Shown piece after piece: positions 48,333 through 48,403 of a stretch of 48,403 nucleotides of DNA. The stretch lies in IMG/VR virus record IMGVR_UViG_3300047443_000189, positions 1 to 48,403 of that record; one strand, written 5' to 3'. A model generated the notes under the pieces. It was not told the DNA's origin. It saw only the letters and a list, made by a program, of their open reading frames with translations, and searched no databases. This DNA comes from a virus. The translations under genes were made by a program, and so were the position numbers. Every line of letters starts with the position of its first letter. The first letter of the stretch is position 1.

Positions 48333-48403
48333 CTACTTACTTCTGATCACCTTGAGCGTTACATAGTCATCCTTGGCGTCTTTTTCATCAATGCGACCTA
48401 ATA
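48333..48403 (-). CDS. Partial CDS, C-terminus of a possible transposase
   Basis: On the minus strand the last 22 codons of a gene are visible (LGRIDEKDAKDDYVTLKVIRSK then TAG 48335-48333); the rest lies outside the window. The basic end and adjoining repeats suggest an IS transposase, but no catalytic motif is in view. Confidence 0.35.
   Translation of the reverse strand, partial: LGRIDEKDAKDDYVTLKVIRSK

Overview
The window is a Pseudomonas chromosome segment, most likely from the P. fluorescens group, judging by PurC, the tRNA-Ser, a class II PHA synthase with PhaG, a DUF1652 protein and a PrtN-type pyocin activator. It is almost entirely one integrated tailed prophage of about 47.4 kb. 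The host side is the 3' part of purC (1-612) and an intact tRNA-Ser(CGA) gene (697-786). A 27-bp direct repeat, at the tRNA 3' end (761-787) and again at 48167-48193, marks attL and attR. Each end also carries a pair of TAGGGCA sites spaced exactly 11 bp apart, probably integrase arm sites. Beyond attR lie a second tRNA-type terminator and what looks like the end of an insertion sequence.

Layout. (1) 0.8-2.4 kb: cargo between attL and the integrase, a 93-aa protein plus a 296-aa caspase-fold (C13/C14-like) protease with a His/Cys dyad and an EF-hand loop. (2) 2.5-8.4 kb, leftward: one tightly overlapping early operon running from a TTGACA promoter at about 8.43 kb through small phage proteins, a KilAC-like protein, a PrtN homologue, a membrane protein and a C5-cytosine methyltransferase with a repeat-filled recognition region, to excisionase and integrase. 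(3) 8.4-9.5 kb: the switch, with a CI/PrtR-type repressor, a Cro-like protein and four copies of an 11-bp CAC-N5-GTG operator. (4) 9.8-13.1 kb: CII, a TraR/DksA finger, a Toprim-VirE primase-helicase and a putative late regulator, followed by a repeat-rich non-coding block. (5) 14.1-22.5 kb: holin and a lambda-like head module (TerS, GpA terminase, gpW, portal, ClpP-like protease, decoration protein D, capsid E, FII-like, Z). (6) 22.5-35.9 kb: a P2-like contractile tail (V, W, J, I, fibre and fibre assembly protein, sheath, tube, E/E' chaperones, tape measure, U, X, D), interrupted by a cysteine-rich moron with its own promoter-like element and terminator. (7) 35.9-37.9 kb: GH19 endolysin, Rz/Rz1 spanins, and a Dam-type adenine methyltransferase behind a LexA box.

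(8) 38-48 kb: accessory right arm. It holds an amber-interrupted SRAP/YedK gene, a stand-alone receiver protein, a sensor histidine kinase, a phaG-phaC pair predicted to divert fatty-acid-synthesis intermediates into medium-chain polyhydroxyalkanoate, Pseudomonas-specific small genes, a 178-bp MITE-like element, a decayed gene copy, and a possible relic of a second integration site.

The phage core looks complete: integration, control, replication, packaging, head, tail and lysis genes are all intact as read. The most unusual content is the caspase-like two-gene module beside the integrase and the PHA genes carried as prophage cargo. Functional assignments come from recognising motifs and family resemblance by eye; no database search was run.
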